Shown piece after piece: positions 17,430-27,715 of a DNA stretch of 64,000 nt. How positions within the stretch are numbered: the stretch's first letter is position 1; every line of letters starts with the position of its first letter. The position numbers and the translations under genes are program-made. A model generated the notes under the pieces. It was not told where the DNA came from and ran no database searches. It was given only the letters and a program-made list of their open reading frames with translations. The DNA is taken from positions 1-64,000 of the forward strand of contig JAHEFE010000013.1 in assembly GCA_024640365.1 (NCBI GenBank). Direction: 5' to 3'. This DNA comes from Woeseiaceae bacterium. GTDB taxonomy: Bacteria; Pseudomonadota; Gammaproteobacteria; Steroidobacterales; Woeseiaceae.

Positions 17430-18944
17430 CTAGTGAGCGACGTAACTCAAATTCCAGATTGCCCACAGGCCGGTCAGGCTCATCGTGATCGTATACGGCA
17501 GTGCCATGTAAACCATGCGCCCATAGGACAAGCGAATCAGCGGTGCCAACGCCGAGGTCAGCAGGAACAGGAATGCGGCCTGGCCGTTAGGCGTGGCCAC
17601 ACTCGGGATGTTCGTGCCGGTGTTGATGGCGACGGCGAGCGCATTGAACTGTTCGCGATCTATGATGCCTTCCTTGAATGCGTTGGCAACTTCCCCGATG
17701 TAGACAGTCGCTACGAATACGTTGTCACTGATTGCCGAGAGCAAGCCATTCGCCACGTAGAACAACACTTCCTGGGTTTTGCCCTCGTGGTGCAATACCC
17801 AGTCAATAACCGGGGTAAACAGTCCCTGGTCAGCGATTACTGCCACAATAGCAAAGAACACAACCAGCAGCGCCGTGAACGGCAACGCTTCCTCAAACGC
17901 CTTGCCCAGTTTGTGCTCGTCCGTAATGCCGTTAAATGCGGTCGCCAACACGATAACGATCAGGCCGACCACGCCGGGCTCCGCGAGATGGAGTCCAAGG
18001 GCAATAATCAGTATCACGGCAACGACACCTTGCACGATCAAAGCCATCTTGTCTCTGAGAGTGCGTTCAGCTGCCATGGCCGCGTCGTATTCGACCAACA
18101 CGTTGCGCACGTTTTCACTGAGTACCGTGCCATAGCTGAATAATTTGAATTTCTCCAACAACGCACAAGTGAGCAAGCCAACCGCCAGTACCGGCATGGA
18201 GACGTGCGCCATACGCAGGAAAAACTCGGCAAACTGCCACTCCATAACCTTGGCGATCAGCAGGTTCTGTGGCTCGCCAACCAATGTGGTCACACCGCCG
18301 AGAGCGGTACCAACCGCGCCGTGCATCATGAGGTTACGCAAAAAGCTGCGAAATTCATCCAGGTCTTCGCGGTGCAAATCGGCCACTTCGTCGTCGGTCG
18401 AGGGGTCATGATCGAGATCCAGCTTCTTGCCCGACGCGACCTTGTGGTAGACGCCGTGAAAGCCGGTCGCGACCGTAATGATCACGGCGGTTACCGTCAG
18501 CGCATCAAGAAATGCCGACAAGAACGCACCTGCAAAACAGAACAACAGCGACAGGACTACTTTCGAGCGTACGCCAAGGACAATCCGCGTGAACGTGAAT
18601 AGCAGCATGTCTTTAAGGAAGTAAATACCCGCAACCATGAACATCAGCAACATGACAACCGGGAAATTGTGTTCGGCCTCGTGATACACCATGGCCGGAC
18701 TGGTCATGCCAATCACAACCGCCTGGATAGCTAACAGGCCGCCTGGCTGCAGCGGATAGCACTTGAGCGCCATCGCCAGGGTGAAAATGAACTCAATCAC
18801 CAGCACCCAGCCCGCGACGAACGGTCCGACGGTATAAAACAATGTTGGATTCAAAATCAGGAATCCAATGATTGTCAGCTTGTACCACTCAGGCGAGTTG
18901 CCCAGAAAATTCAGTCGAAATGCTTCACTTAACGTACGTGCCAT
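17430..18944 (-). CDS. nhaB: Na+/H+ antiporter NhaB
   Basis: 504 residues with about a dozen hydrophobic segments. The opening [14 protein letters not shown] and the [17 protein letters not shown] and [11 protein letters not shown] stretches are typical of NhaB. The protein exports Na+ in exchange for protons across the inner membrane and fits a salty habitat. It is a single gene with its own terminator; I saw no convincing promoter in the 188 nt upstream. The length matches the family (E. coli ~513). Confidence 0.96.
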   Translation of the reverse strand: MARTLSEAFRLNFLGNSPEWYKLTIIGFLILNPTLFYTVGPFVAGWVLVIEFIFTLAMALKCYPLQPGGLLAIQAVVIGMTSPAMVYHEAEHNFPVVMLLMFMVAGIYFLKDMLLFTFTRIVLGVRSKVVLSLLFCFAGAFLSAFLDALTVTAVIITVATGFHGVYHKVASGKKLDLDHDPSTDDEVADLHREDLDEFRSFLRNLMMHGAVGTALGGVTTLVGEPQNLLIAKVMEWQFAEFFLRMAHVSMPVLAVGLLTCALLEKFKLFSYGTVLSENVRNVLVEYDAAMAAERTLRDKMALIVQGVVAVILIIALGLHLAEPGVVGLIVIVLATAFNGITDEHKLGKAFEEALPFTALLVVFFAIVAVIADQGLFTPVIDWVLHHEGKTQEVLFYVANGLLSAISDNVFVATVYIGEVANAFKEGIIDREQFNALAVAINTGTNIPSVATPNGQAAFLFLLTSALAPLIRLSYGRMVYMALPYTITMSLTGLWAIWNLSYVAH

Positions 18945-19132
18945 TTTTACTTCCTGTTAATAGTTGCTTGTAGTGCTTACTTTTTCGGATGACCTTTTAT
19001 CAGTCGGCGCAAATTGACCGGACGTTATTCGTTGTCACCAGAGCTTGGGTAATGGGGCATTTTATTAGTTTCTGACGCCGCTGACACAGGTTTTCGCCCT
19101 TGACATCGCGAATAATCGGCCTTTCTGCACGA

Positions 19133-19834
19133 TTATTTGCGCCATAAGCAGCGACCGGACTTCTCGATCACGTCCAGCAGTGCCTCGTGGGCAACCAGTT
19201 CTTCGTCGTTTGGCTTCACGACCACCAGCTTGAGATCGGTGCGTCGCTTGCGTAGTGGCTGCGACTCGCCAGCCGTGCCGAAATCTTCTTCCGACTCCTC
19301 CAGCGACAACGCGGTCTGACCGCCAGTCATCGCCAGATAGACTCCCGCCAGTAACTCGGCGTCAATCAGCGCGCCGTGCAGGTCGCGACCGGAGGCATCC
19401 ACGGCATAGCGCTTGCACAAGGCATCCAGGCTGTTGCGTTGCCCGGGATGCAGGCTGCGTGCAAGACTCAGCGTATCCAGCACACCCGAATGATCGGTGA
19501 TAACCGGCTGGGAATGCTTCATGAGCTGCAGTTCGTATTCAAGAAAGCCGACATCAAACTCGGCGTTATGAATGACAAGCTCAGCACCGCGAATGAAATC
19601 CAGGAAATCCTTGGCAACCTCGGCGAACTTGGGTTGGTTCTCAAGATCGGCACGACTGATTCCGTGCACGCGCTCGGCGCCCTCGTCGATATCACGCTCG
19701 GGATTAAGAAAGCGATGAAAATGCCTGCCGGTCAGGCGGCGGTTGACGAGTTCGACACAACCGATTTCAATTATGCGGTGACCCTGCGACGGGGACAAGC
19801 CGGTGGTTTCGGTATCGAGAACGATTTGTCGCAT
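19133..19834 (-). CDS. dnaQ: DNA polymerase III epsilon subunit (3'-5' proofreading exonuclease)
   Basis: About 233 residues. The DEDDh exonuclease motifs are present: ExoI VLDTETTGL, ExoII IHNAEFDVGFLE, and ExoIII HGALIDAELLAGVY. The C-terminal part after residue ~180 is the segment that contacts the alpha subunit. The second of two Met codons is taken as the start. It is the last gene of the operon methyltransferase-rnhA-dnaQ, all on the minus strand, whereas in E. coli rnhA and dnaQ are divergent. Confidence 0.97.
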   Translation of the reverse strand: MRQIVLDTETTGLSPSQGHRIIEIGCVELVNRRLTGRHFHRFLNPERDIDEGAERVHGISRADLENQPKFAEVAKDFLDFIRGAELVIHNAEFDVGFLEYELQLMKHSQPVITDHSGVLDTLSLARSLHPGQRNSLDALCKRYAVDASGRDLHGALIDAELLAGVYLAMTGGQTALSLEESEEDFGTAGESQPLRKRRTDLKLVVVKPNDEELVAHEALLDVIEKSGRCLWRK

Positions 19835-19883
19835 CAAGTATTGCCTGCCGTGTTGCCTGAGTGTCGCGTGTTATTAATGGTGT

Positions 19884-20324
19884 TTAGCGTTTGAGTTCAT
19901 CAATGCCGCGATTTGCCAGCATGTCTGCATGTTCATTACCGGGGTCGCCGCTATGACCTTCGACCCAATGCCAGCTGATTTTATGCCGTGCCTGTGCCTC
20001 GTCAAGCGCCATCCACAAATCCTGATTCTTGACTGGTTTTTTTGCCGCCGTTTTCCAGCCGCGTTTTTTCCAGCCGTGCATCCAGTCGTTAATGCCCTGG
20101 AGTACGTATTTCGAATCGGAATACAGCGTCACGTCGCAGCGATCTTTCAACGCGCTGAGCGCCTCGATAACGGCCGTCAACTCCATGCGATTGTTGGTGG
20201 TCTCGGCCTCGCCACCGAAAATATCTTTACGATGGTCGCCCCATATCAGCAGTGCGCCCCAGCCACCAACACCGGGATTCCCCCTGCAGGCGCCATCTGT
20301 ATAAATCTCAATTTTCTTTATCAA
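19884..20324 (-). CDS. rnhA: Ribonuclease HI
   Basis: 146 residues, slightly shorter than E. coli (155). The catalytic acidic residues appear in [36 protein letters not shown] and [10 protein letters not shown]. The basic helix [13 protein letters not shown] that binds the hybrid is present. It degrades RNA in RNA-DNA hybrids. Its start overlaps the end of the methyltransferase gene by 17 nt. Confidence 0.97.
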   Translation of the reverse strand: MIKKIEIYTDGACRGNPGVGGWGALLIWGDHRKDIFGGEAETTNNRMELTAVIEALSALKDRCDVTLYSDSKYVLQGINDWMHGWKKRGWKTAAKKPVKNQDLWMALDEAQARHKISWHWVEGHSGDPGNEHADMLANRGIDELKR

Positions 20325-21081
20325 AACGTATGCGGGATAGGCGAGTCGTTGGTTTTACCAGGCCACCCACCACCTTCGGTGTGGACAACCAGCGTTGACG
20401 GATGGGAGTCAATGTATACACCCGTTTCTGGGCGGTGAGCATATAGCATGCCGCAAGCTCCGGCCACCAGCGCTGGCCCCGATGTTCCCAGGTTTTTGAG
20501 CTCGGCCCCCGGTTACCAGGAATTGGCCAGCGGAAAAAATAGCGTGTTAACCCTTGAATGCGCAGATCGAGCAAACGAATCCAGTCACTCAACTGCCGAT
20601 CGGAAATCAGGTGCGGCGCACCGGGCGGTAATCCAGGGCCGGGCAACAACCTGCGCAGCCCCCACAGTCCTGCGGGTTTGAATCCGAGGATGACCAAATG
20701 GCCATCAGCGCGAAGCACGCGATGAACTTCGCGCAGGACATCGTGCGGCCGATCGCAATAGTCTAGTGTGTGCGGCAACAAGACGGCATCGATCGATTCA
20801 CTCGCGATCGGTAGCCGGTAGGAATTGGCGATGAGGTCCGGTCTTTCGCCAGCATCGATCCTTTCGGGGCCAGCCAGAACAGCCGAACGCTGCGTTCTGG
20901 AGTATTTCAGAAAGCCGCGCGCCTCACCCCACAGACCGATTTGCAGCAGCTGCTCACCGAAAATGCCGTCAAGGGTGTCCTCAATGATGCGCGACTCTTG
21001 GCGAATCAGTGCTTTACCGAGTGACGACCGCAGCCAGCGATGTACGCTACTGGTGTGCTCTTGGGGCTCGATGAATCTCAT
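20308..21081 (-). CDS. SAM-dependent methyltransferase, YafS-like
   Basis: 257 residues of the Methyltransf_11 type. Visible parts are [14 protein letters not shown] in place of a clear glycine-rich motif I, and the later motifs [20 protein letters not shown] and [20 protein letters not shown]. The length and position between mltD and rnhA match E. coli yafS, whose substrate is not established. It is the first gene of the rnhA-dnaQ operon and is divergent from mltD. In E. coli gloB lies between mltD and yafS; it is absent here. Confidence 0.85.
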   Translation of the reverse strand: MRFIEPQEHTSSVHRWLRSSLGKALIRQESRIIEDTLDGIFGEQLLQIGLWGEARGFLKYSRTQRSAVLAGPERIDAGERPDLIANSYRLPIASESIDAVLLPHTLDYCDRPHDVLREVHRVLRADGHLVILGFKPAGLWGLRRLLPGPGLPPGAPHLISDRQLSDWIRLLDLRIQGLTRYFFRWPIPGNRGPSSKTWEHRGQRWWPELAACYMLTAQKRVYTLTPIRQRWLSTPKVVGGLVKPTTRLSRIRFDKEN

Positions 21082-21164
21082 TATTTCTCCACTCTTAGCC
21101 GACTCAGTTCAAATATTTTGAACTATGCACTTGCGGAATGCTTGCCGCTCAGTACGATATGCCG

Positions 21165-22802
21165 ATGCGCAAACAAGATCACATAATACTAGGTCGAATC
21201 AGCCTCAGCTTCACGCTTTTGCTGACATTTCCATTATTGGCACTGGCATCGGAGCCGGCTTCCATCGTTATTGGGGACGGATTAGGGTCCGCCAGCGACT
21301 GGAACCCCCGTGAAGAGGCCCTCTGGCTGTCGGATTTGCCGATAGATCACCAGGCCGAGCTGCAAAGTCGCGTCGTTGTTCTACCAGGCCCTGTAGGGCT
21401 GCTGCAACGCGTGCGCGACGGCTTCGCCCTCGAACCAATCGATAATGCGCGCATCCAGGCGGAAATTCGCTGGTTTGCCAGCCATCCCGACTACATGAAC
21501 CGCGTCTTCAACCGCGCCCAGCGCTATATGCCTTTCATTGTTGAGCAGCTCGCCGAGCGCGATATGCCCATGGAACTGGCTCTGTTGCCGATCGTTGAAA
21601 GCGCTTACGACCCCTTCGCTTATTCGCACGGCCGCGCCGCCGGCCTGTGGCAGATTATCCCGGGCACCGGCAAACGCTTCGGCATTCGCCAGAACTGGTG
21701 GTACGACGGCCGCCGTGATGCGGTCGATGCAACCAACGGGGCACTGGATTACCTGAGCTATTTGCACGATTTGATGGATGGCGACTGGGAACTGGCGATC
21801 GCCTCGTACAACTCCGGTGAAGGCAACGTGCTGCGCGCCAAGCGTCGTAATGAAAGCAAGAAAAAGCCAACCGATTTCTGGCACCTCGACGTGCCCAGGG
21901 AGACCGCCGCCTATGTGCCCAAGCTCATGGCGCTGGTCGCAATCGTCCGTGACCCGGCCGCTTACGGGCTGGAATTGCCGGTCATGGAAGATGCCCCGCA
22001 GTTCGCGAAGGTGGAGGTTGGTGGTCAACTCGACCTGGCACTCGCGGCGGAACTGGCCGGCATCGATCTCGATTCCCTGTACGCGTTCAACGCCGGCTTC
22101 AACCGCTGGGCAACCGATCCTGCGGGACCGCATCACCTGTACATACCGGCTGATGCCGCCGATGTTTTCGAGGCAGCCCTGGCAGATGTTCCGCAAAGCG
22201 AACGCTTGCGCTGGCAGCGCCATCAAATCAAGTCCGGCGAGGCCCTCTCGACGATCGCATTGAAATACCACACGACCCAGGACGCCATACGTACCGCCAA
22301 CAACCTGCGCGGTACCAACATTCGCGCCGGTCAGTACCTGATGATTCCGGTCGCGTCCAAACCGTTGGGCACCTACGGCAAGAGCGCCGAACAGCGCCTG
22401 GCCAGCAAACAAAATACCAAGCGCAGCGGCAACCGCAGTGAGCACTATGTCGCCAATGGTGAAAGCTTCTGGTCGATCAGCCGCAAGTACGGCGTCGATA
22501 TTCGGCAACTGGCCGCCTGGAACGGCATGGCACCGGGCGATACCCTGCCCGTCGGTCGCAAGCTCGTAGTCTGGAGCAACGCTAACGTCACGCCGCCGAG
22601 TGCATCAGCGATCAGCACCAAGAGCACGACGCGCAAGGTCAACTACACGGTTCGCAATGGCGATTCGTTATACCTGATCGCGAATCGCTTCCGGATTACT
22701 TTGTCTGACTTGCTGCGCTGGAACGATATCGACAAGAACAAGATCCTGCGGCCGGGACAAAAGCTGACCATGTACGTGGACGTTACCCGCCAGTCCAGCT
22801 AA
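21165..22802 (+). CDS. mltD: Membrane-bound lytic murein transglycosylase D with three LysM domains
   Basis: About 545 residues. A signal peptide (LSFTLLLTFPLLALAS) precedes an SLT domain with the catalytic Glu in LLPIVESAYDPFA, then GRAAGLWQIIPGTGKRFG and IASYNSGEGNVL. Three LysM repeats follow, near residues 350-400, 430-480 and 495-545, each beginning with an xxYxVxxGxS-like stretch (HYVANGESFWSISRKYG, NYTVRNGDSLYLIANRF). It cleaves peptidoglycan glycans to 1,6-anhydro ends in the periplasm. No lipobox Cys is visible, unlike E. coli MltD. Starts at 21138 and 21159 are also possible; none has a good ribosome site. Confidence 0.94.
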   Translation: MRKQDHIILGRISLSFTLLLTFPLLALASEPASIVIGDGLGSASDWNPREEALWLSDLPIDHQAELQSRVVVLPGPVGLLQRVRDGFALEPIDNARIQAEIRWFASHPDYMNRVFNRAQRYMPFIVEQLAERDMPMELALLPIVESAYDPFAYSHGRAAGLWQIIPGTGKRFGIRQNWWYDGRRDAVDATNGALDYLSYLHDLMDGDWELAIASYNSGEGNVLRAKRRNESKKKPTDFWHLDVPRETAAYVPKLMALVAIVRDPAAYGLELPVMEDAPQFAKVEVGGQLDLALAAELAGIDLDSLYAFNAGFNRWATDPAGPHHLYIPADAADVFEAALADVPQSERLRWQRHQIKSGEALSTIALKYHTTQDAIRTANNLRGTNIRAGQYLMIPVASKPLGTYGKSAEQRLASKQNTKRSGNRSEHYVANGESFWSISRKYGVDIRQLAAWNGMAPGDTLPVGRKLVVWSNANVTPPSASAISTKSTTRKVNYTVRNGDSLYLIANRFRITLSDLLRWNDIDKNKILRPGQKLTMYVDVTRQSS

Positions 22803-22859
22803 ATACTTTTTTGTCTGTTCAGCAGGCCCTGGGCAAATTAGAATGCCACACTATTCCGT

Positions 22860-22888
22860 ACTCCCGTACCAACGGGAGTTTCTATTTG
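22860..22888 (+). terminator. Rho-independent terminator after mltD
   Basis: Stem CTCCCGT / ACGGGAG with loop ACCA, followed by TTTCTATTTG, 58 nt after the mltD stop. Confidence 0.75.
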
Positions 22889-22936
22889 TAAACAGATCAC
22901 GATGGTGATCTCACGCGTGTCGTCAGGGGAGTAACT

Positions 22937-23731
22937 ATGGGTTTCATGGCCGGAAAAAAGGCGCTGATCGTCGGTGTTGCCAGCGATCGTTCTATTGCTA
23001 CAGGTATCGCCGATGCGTTCGTGCGCGAAGGTGCCGAAGTTGCCTTTACCTACCAGAATGACAAGTTAAAGAGCCGCGTCGAGAAACTCGCCACGCGCCT
23101 CGGTCAGAATACCGACCTGCTGTTCCCCTGCGATGTCACTAGCGACGAGGAAATCGATTCTGTGTTTTCCGAGCTTGGCAAGCACTGGGACGGCCTCGAT
23201 ATCATCATTCATTCGGTAGGCTTCGCGCCGCGCGAGCAGCTGGCCGGCGGCTTCGTCGAATCGATCACGCGTGAAGGCTTCGCCATTTCCCATGACATTT
23301 CGGCCTACAGCCTCGCAGCCCTTGTCAAAGCCGCTCTACCGATGATGGAAGGGCGCAATGCCTCTGTGCTCGCGATGACCTACTACGCGGCCGAGAAGGC
23401 CGTCCCCAGCTACAACGTGATGGGGCTCGCCAAGGCCAGCCTGGAATCCTGCGTGCGCTTCCTCGCAGCGGACCTTGGGCCCAAGGGTATTCGCGTCAAC
23501 GCCATCTCGGCCGGTGCCATCAAGACCCTGGCAGCCGCTGGCATCGGCGGCTTCCGCAAGATGCTGCACTACGCCGAGAAAGCATCAGCATTGCAGCGCA
23601 CCGTCACGATCGAGGAAGTCGGCAACACCGCCGCATTTCTGTGCTCCGACCTGGCCTCGGGCATCACCGGAGAAATCACCTTCGTCGACGCCGGCGCCAA
23701 CATCATGGCGATGCCGCCGGACCTGGATTAA
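22937..23731 (+). CDS. fabI: Enoyl-ACP reductase (NADH), FabI
   Basis: 264 residues. It carries out the last reduction of each fatty-acid elongation cycle. The FabI-specific nucleotide motif ([14 protein letters not shown]), [11 protein letters not shown], the catalytic Tyr-x6-Lys (YNVMGLAK) and [16 protein letters not shown] are all present. The start ATG 22937 has AGGGGAG at good spacing; ATG 22946 is a weaker alternative. It is a single gene followed by a palindromic repeat cluster. Because it is a FabI-type enzyme, ordinary diazaborine/triclosan-type sensitivity would be expected from the family. Confidence 0.97.
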   Translation: MGFMAGKKALIVGVASDRSIATGIADAFVREGAEVAFTYQNDKLKSRVEKLATRLGQNTDLLFPCDVTSDEEIDSVFSELGKHWDGLDIIIHSVGFAPREQLAGGFVESITREGFAISHDISAYSLAALVKAALPMMEGRNASVLAMTYYAAEKAVPSYNVMGLAKASLESCVRFLAADLGPKGIRVNAISAGAIKTLAAAGIGGFRKMLHYAEKASALQRTVTIEEVGNTAAFLCSDLASGITGEITFVDAGANIMAMPPDLD

Positions 23732-23745
23732 TTTCTTAACTGAGC

Positions 23746-23888
23746 GGTAGGGTGCACTCAGTGCACCGATTACATCTAACACGGTGCGTGAAACGTACCC
23801 TACGTGCGCCATTTATCACGTTTTAATCGTGCGTCGAACGCACCCCACGAACCGTGTTAATGCGGTGCGTGAAACGCACCCTACGGAC
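23746..23888. repeat. Cluster of GTGCGT/ACGCAC palindromic repeats
   Basis: Four imperfect copies of a short inverted motif of the form GGTGCGTnnnACGCACC flanked by TAGGG or CCCTA. Examples are GGTAGGGTGCACTCAGTGCACC, CGGTGCGTGAAACGTACCCTACG, CGTGCGTCGAACGCACCCCACG and GCGGTGCGTGAAACGCACC with CTACG. Each could form a hairpin. They fill the gap between fabI and a convergent gene, where one could act as a bidirectional terminator. I recall similar intergenic repeats in other proteobacteria but cannot assign a named family. Confidence 0.75.
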
Positions 23889-23910
23889 CGCACCAATCAC
23901 GTGTTAGTTC

Positions 23911-24393
23911 TTACTTCTCCGAGGCCGCTTTGATCGCCGCAAATCGCTGCTCGATAAATTCGACGAATTCACCCTTGAACATTTGCCGCCCAAGCTTGTT
24001 CCACCACAAGTGAGTTGCCGGCCCTTTAATCCAGTAATCGATGATCGACAACTGCTCGTGCCAATCGTCTGCGCGTAGCGTGCCGATTTTGAACTGAAAA
24101 TAACTCGCGGAAAAATAGTAGAACGCTTTGAGCGCCATATTGGAAAAGCGGATGTACTCTTCGCGGGACAACGAGTCCCGGTTCCGTTGGCCGCGCTCCA
24201 TCAGCTCAGCGAGTTCCGGATGCTGAATCAAGGTGTCGAGATAATTCGTCATCAAGCGCGTCGATTCAAACTTGGCCTGAACAGCCGCCGCCTGGTTAGC
24301 GGAATGAATCTGTCGCGCGAGATACAGGAGCGATCCGATGACGCCGATGGCGCCCAGGAGTTCCGCGACTGCCCCAATCGCATCCCAGTTCAT
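23911..24393 (-). CDS. Small membrane-anchored protein of unknown function
   Basis: About 160 residues. One hydrophobic N-terminal segment (AVAELLGAIGVIGSLLYLARQI) is followed by a helical, soluble-looking domain with FYYFSASYFQFKIGTL and a Trp-rich patch (WWNKLGRQMF). I recognise the general type, a common hypothetical with a single anchor, but no function. The start is ATG 24393, placed 2 nt after the symporter stop (TGATCATG), which suggests translational coupling; TTG 24399 is another option. Its only contextual hint is co-expression with the symporter. Confidence 0.75.
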   Translation of the reverse strand: MNWDAIGAVAELLGAIGVIGSLLYLARQIHSANQAAAVQAKFESTRLMTNYLDTLIQHPELAELMERGQRNRDSLSREEYIRFSNMALKAFYYFSASYFQFKIGTLRADDWHEQLSIIDYWIKGPATHLWWNKLGRQMFKGEFVEFIEQRFAAIKAASEK

Positions 24394-24395
24394 GA

Positions 24396-25697
24396 TCAAA
24401 TCTCAGCGTTGGCCAACACTGTTATTTTTTCGCCCTCAAGCTTGGCTACTATCGCAGCGGCACACGCATCACCGTAAATATTGACGGAGGTGCGCATCAT
24501 GTCGAGGATGCGATCAAACACCATCAACACGCCGATCGCTTCAACCGGCAAGCCAACCGCCGCGAGAATGATTGCAATTGCAACCAGCGATGCCGATGGC
24601 ACGCCCGCAACACCGATTGACGTCATCAACGCAATCACCACAATAGAAAACTGAATGCCCAGGTTGAGTTCAAGACCGTAAGCCTGCGCCAGAAACAAAG
24701 CAGCGGCACATTCGTATAACGCCGTACCGTTCATGTTGACGGTCGCACCGAGCGGCAGTACGAAACTGGAAATGCGATTGGATACGCCCGCATTTTTCTC
24801 AATGCAATCCATCGTGACCGGCAATGTCGCCGCCGATGACGCAGTTGAGAAAGCGGTCAACATTGCAGGTGCCATCGCTCGCAACATTTTAAGAGGGTTG
24901 ATGTTGGCCGCGACTTTGAGAAAAATCGATAACGTGACAAAGGTATGCAGCAGCAATGCCACCATCACGCAAACCGCAAAAATCAGCAATGGCTTTGCGG
25001 CCGCGAAGCCAGCCTTGGCAATGACCGCTGCGACCAAGCCAAATACACCGATCGGCGCGAACTTCATGATCCATTCAGTCATCGTCATCATGACGTGAAA
25101 TACGCCGTCCCAGAACTTGAACAGCGGCTCCGCGTAAGCATGATCGACCTTAGTCATGAAAAAACCAAACAACAGGGAGAAAAAGATCAGTCCCAGCATC
25201 TGCCCTTCCGCCGCTGCCTGGACAATATTCTCCGGTACCATCCGCAGGAATATGTTCGCCACGTCACCGGGACCCTTGCCCTCAACTCTCGCGGCGATAT
25301 CGGCTCCCGCGTCGTCAAGCGCCAGTAATTCACGCGCCGGTTCACCATCGACATAACCCGGACCGACGAAGTTTATAATCAGTAGTCCGACCATTATCGC
25401 GGCCAGTGTTGTGGTCGCGTAAAAAAGTAAGGTGCGTGAACCAAGGCGACCGAGGTTGCCGCCTGCGCCGATGCCGGCGACACCTATAATAATGGACGCA
25501 GTGATCAACGGCACGATGATCATTTTCAATGCATTGATAAATAATTTACCAATGTATTCGAATATAGACAGGAAGCTGACGCCAAAGACTCCCAGGTCAG
25601 GCTCACCGTCCACACTGAAGAATTTTATTGCTGTGCCAACAATAAAGGCCAGGACAATGGCAATCAGAATCTGCCAGTGAAGTTCGAGTCGTCTCAT
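24396..25697 (-). CDS. Dicarboxylate/amino acid:cation symporter (SDF/DAACS family, GltP-like)
   Basis: 433 residues with eight or more hydrophobic segments. The family's re-entrant loop and substrate region are visible: ASSAATLPVTMDCIEKNAG, then LPLGATVNMNGTALYE, and a late GVAGVPSASLVAIA. It imports glutamate, aspartate or C4-dicarboxylates with Na+ or H+; the exact substrate cannot be read from sequence. It is followed by the small anchored protein at 23911 and separated from ppiD by a terminator. Confidence 0.93.
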   Translation of the reverse strand: MRRLELHWQILIAIVLAFIVGTAIKFFSVDGEPDLGVFGVSFLSIFEYIGKLFINALKMIIVPLITASIIIGVAGIGAGGNLGRLGSRTLLFYATTTLAAIMVGLLIINFVGPGYVDGEPARELLALDDAGADIAARVEGKGPGDVANIFLRMVPENIVQAAAEGQMLGLIFFSLLFGFFMTKVDHAYAEPLFKFWDGVFHVMMTMTEWIMKFAPIGVFGLVAAVIAKAGFAAAKPLLIFAVCVMVALLLHTFVTLSIFLKVAANINPLKMLRAMAPAMLTAFSTASSAATLPVTMDCIEKNAGVSNRISSFVLPLGATVNMNGTALYECAAALFLAQAYGLELNLGIQFSIVVIALMTSIGVAGVPSASLVAIAIILAAVGLPVEAIGVLMVFDRILDMMRTSVNIYGDACAAAIVAKLEGEKITVLANAEI

Positions 25698-25723
25698 GGC
25701 CGCCCCCAGGTTTTGTTGAATAT

Positions 25724-25753
25724 AAAGCCAGTGGCATCGACGCCACTGGCTTT
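25724..25753 (-). terminator. Terminator between ppiD and the symporter gene
   Basis: A 12-bp perfect stem (AAAGCCAGTGGC with its complement, six-base loop) 9 nt after the ppiD stop. The following U tract on the minus strand is short (TTTATATT). Symmetry allows some activity on either strand. Confidence 0.65.
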
Positions 25754-25761
25754 GTTATTTC

Positions 25762-27654
25762 TTATTGGAAGAAATCCTGCTCAGCAAATGCATCATCGCT
25801 GATATCGACTTTTGCTTTCGATCTCAGGTCTGCGATAAACGAATTAAAATCAGCCGAGCCATTTTGTGCCGCAAGGCGTTTCTTCGCTGCATCTAGCTCT
25901 TCCTGAGCCACCGCTTCTGGACGACCAGGCGCTACGGCCGTCAAACTGAATACCACGTAGTCGCCATTCTGATCGGCAACTCTGCCGATCGTTGCCGAAC
26001 CCTGAGCCGGTTTCGCGGTGGCAAATATCGAATTCAGGACCACCTCACTCGGTGATTCAGCTGTGCGCGGCACAAAGCCATTTACGACTTCGGTAGCGCC
26101 CGCTTCTTTAGCGGCTGTCGCAAAATCAGCGCCACCGCGCACTGCGACCGCTAGCGCATCGGCCTTGGCTTTAATTGCCATGCCCGCTTTATCTTGCTTG
26201 ATGGCAGCCGCAATCATATCGCTAACATCTGCCAGCGCCTGACGTGATGCCGGGTTGTGCTTGCTGATGTGAAATACCACCGAGCGGCTTGCGTCGAGCT
26301 CAATCACTTCGCTTAACTGATCGCTGTTGAGCTGGATCGGATCAAATACGGCATCGATCGCTGCCTGATTCGTGCCAAACGGTTCGCCGCCATTGCGAGT
26401 ATAGCCTTTGGCTTCCTCAATCGGTAAACCGCTAGCGGCGCTCAGCTGTGCAATGTCTTTCGCGTCAAACAATGAATCAGATAATTTTTTAATCTGGGCG
26501 CGATAAAGATCGGCAACACGTTGTTCACTCAATTCACGTACGAGCTCAGGACGAACTTGCTCCAACGGCAACGGACCGCCAGCCTTAATCTCGTCCAGGC
26601 GAACTATGTGATAGCCAAAGTCGCTCTTGATTGGACCGCGAACTTCGCCTTCAGTCATCGAAAAAATTGCACCACCGAGGGAGCCAACCTGCTGCGAGCG
26701 CGTTGAAAAACCAAGATCGCCGCCTTGCGGTGCTGATCCGCCGTCAGCCGAATATTCTTTAGCCAGCGTTTCAAACGACTCACCAGCGTTGATGCGTGCC
26801 AACAGATCCTCGGCTTGCGCCTTGGCAGCGGCGTCATCTTCATTAACGATCAGGATGTGGCTGGCACGACGCTGCTCGTCCTGCAGATATCGGGCTGATG
26901 CAGACTTGTAATAATCCGCTATTTCTTCATCCGAAAGATTCACACTCTGTGCCGTTGCATCTTGGCGCACTTCAACGTACTGCAGATCAACTGACTCAGG
27001 CGACAGAAATTCATCCGGGCGATCGTTATACCAGGCCTCGATTTCTTCAGGCGATGCGGTACTTGCTTCAGCAAGCTTGGCCATTTCAAATTTGACGGCA
27101 ACGACCTGGCGCTGCTCCAGAACCAGGGACAGGTACTGGCGATATTCTGTCGGCGTAACGAACGCGGTAGCGCCTATAGCACCCTGCAACTGGGAACGCT
27201 CCATGCTGCGTTGTTGGCTTGACTCAAATTGTTTGTGCGTAAAACCATTAATCTGCAACCACTCGTCATACTTGGGACGAGAAAACTTGCCGTTTTCATC
27301 AAGAAACTCGGGAACCCGCTGAATTGCTGAAGTAACTACATCGCTACCGACACGGTAACCAGATTTGATCATGTACTCATCAAACAGACGGCGCTGAATC
27401 AATCCTTCAAGTGTATTTTTTTTGATGATCTGGCGATATTCAGCCGGCAACTCATACTGCGCGTATTGCTGCATCTCTTCACGAAACGCCTGGTCCAGCT
27501 CGCCCCGCGAAATTTCCATGTCATTGACCTTGGCGGCGTAGCCACTGTCGATGAAATTGTAATTAATCCCGAAGAATGCGAATGGCACACCAATCAAAGC
27601 GAGCATGCCAATGGCGAATTTGCCGGTGAACCGGTCACGAATAGTCTGCAGCAT
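25762..27654 (-). CDS. ppiD: Periplasmic chaperone/peptidyl-prolyl isomerase PpiD
   Basis: 630 residues, the usual size. One N-terminal anchor (IGMLALIGVPFAFFGINY) is followed by a SurA-like N-terminal domain, a central parvulin domain (RASHILIVNEDD, LAKEYSADGGSAPQGGDLG, DFGYHIVRLDEI) and a long C-terminal domain. It helps newly exported proteins at the SecYEG exit. It is downstream of hupB as in E. coli, but here three tRNA genes and a 158-bp repeat lie between them. A MITE-like element ends about 60 nt before the start codon and could alter its promoter. Confidence 0.95.
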   Translation of the reverse strand: MLQTIRDRFTGKFAIGMLALIGVPFAFFGINYNFIDSGYAAKVNDMEISRGELDQAFREEMQQYAQYELPAEYRQIIKKNTLEGLIQRRLFDEYMIKSGYRVGSDVVTSAIQRVPEFLDENGKFSRPKYDEWLQINGFTHKQFESSQQRSMERSQLQGAIGATAFVTPTEYRQYLSLVLEQRQVVAVKFEMAKLAEASTASPEEIEAWYNDRPDEFLSPESVDLQYVEVRQDATAQSVNLSDEEIADYYKSASARYLQDEQRRASHILIVNEDDAAAKAQAEDLLARINAGESFETLAKEYSADGGSAPQGGDLGFSTRSQQVGSLGGAIFSMTEGEVRGPIKSDFGYHIVRLDEIKAGGPLPLEQVRPELVRELSEQRVADLYRAQIKKLSDSLFDAKDIAQLSAASGLPIEEAKGYTRNGGEPFGTNQAAIDAVFDPIQLNSDQLSEVIELDASRSVVFHISKHNPASRQALADVSDMIAAAIKQDKAGMAIKAKADALAVAVRGGADFATAAKEAGATEVVNGFVPRTAESPSEVVLNSIFATAKPAQGSATIGRVADQNGDYVVFSLTAVAPGRPEAVAQEELDAAKKRLAAQNGSADFNSFIADLRSKAKVDISDDAFAEQDFFQ

Positions 27655-27715
27655 AGTTTTATCGAATCTGTTTATGGAAAGCGTAAGGCTCTTACAGGGC
27701 CTACGATTTCGTTAA

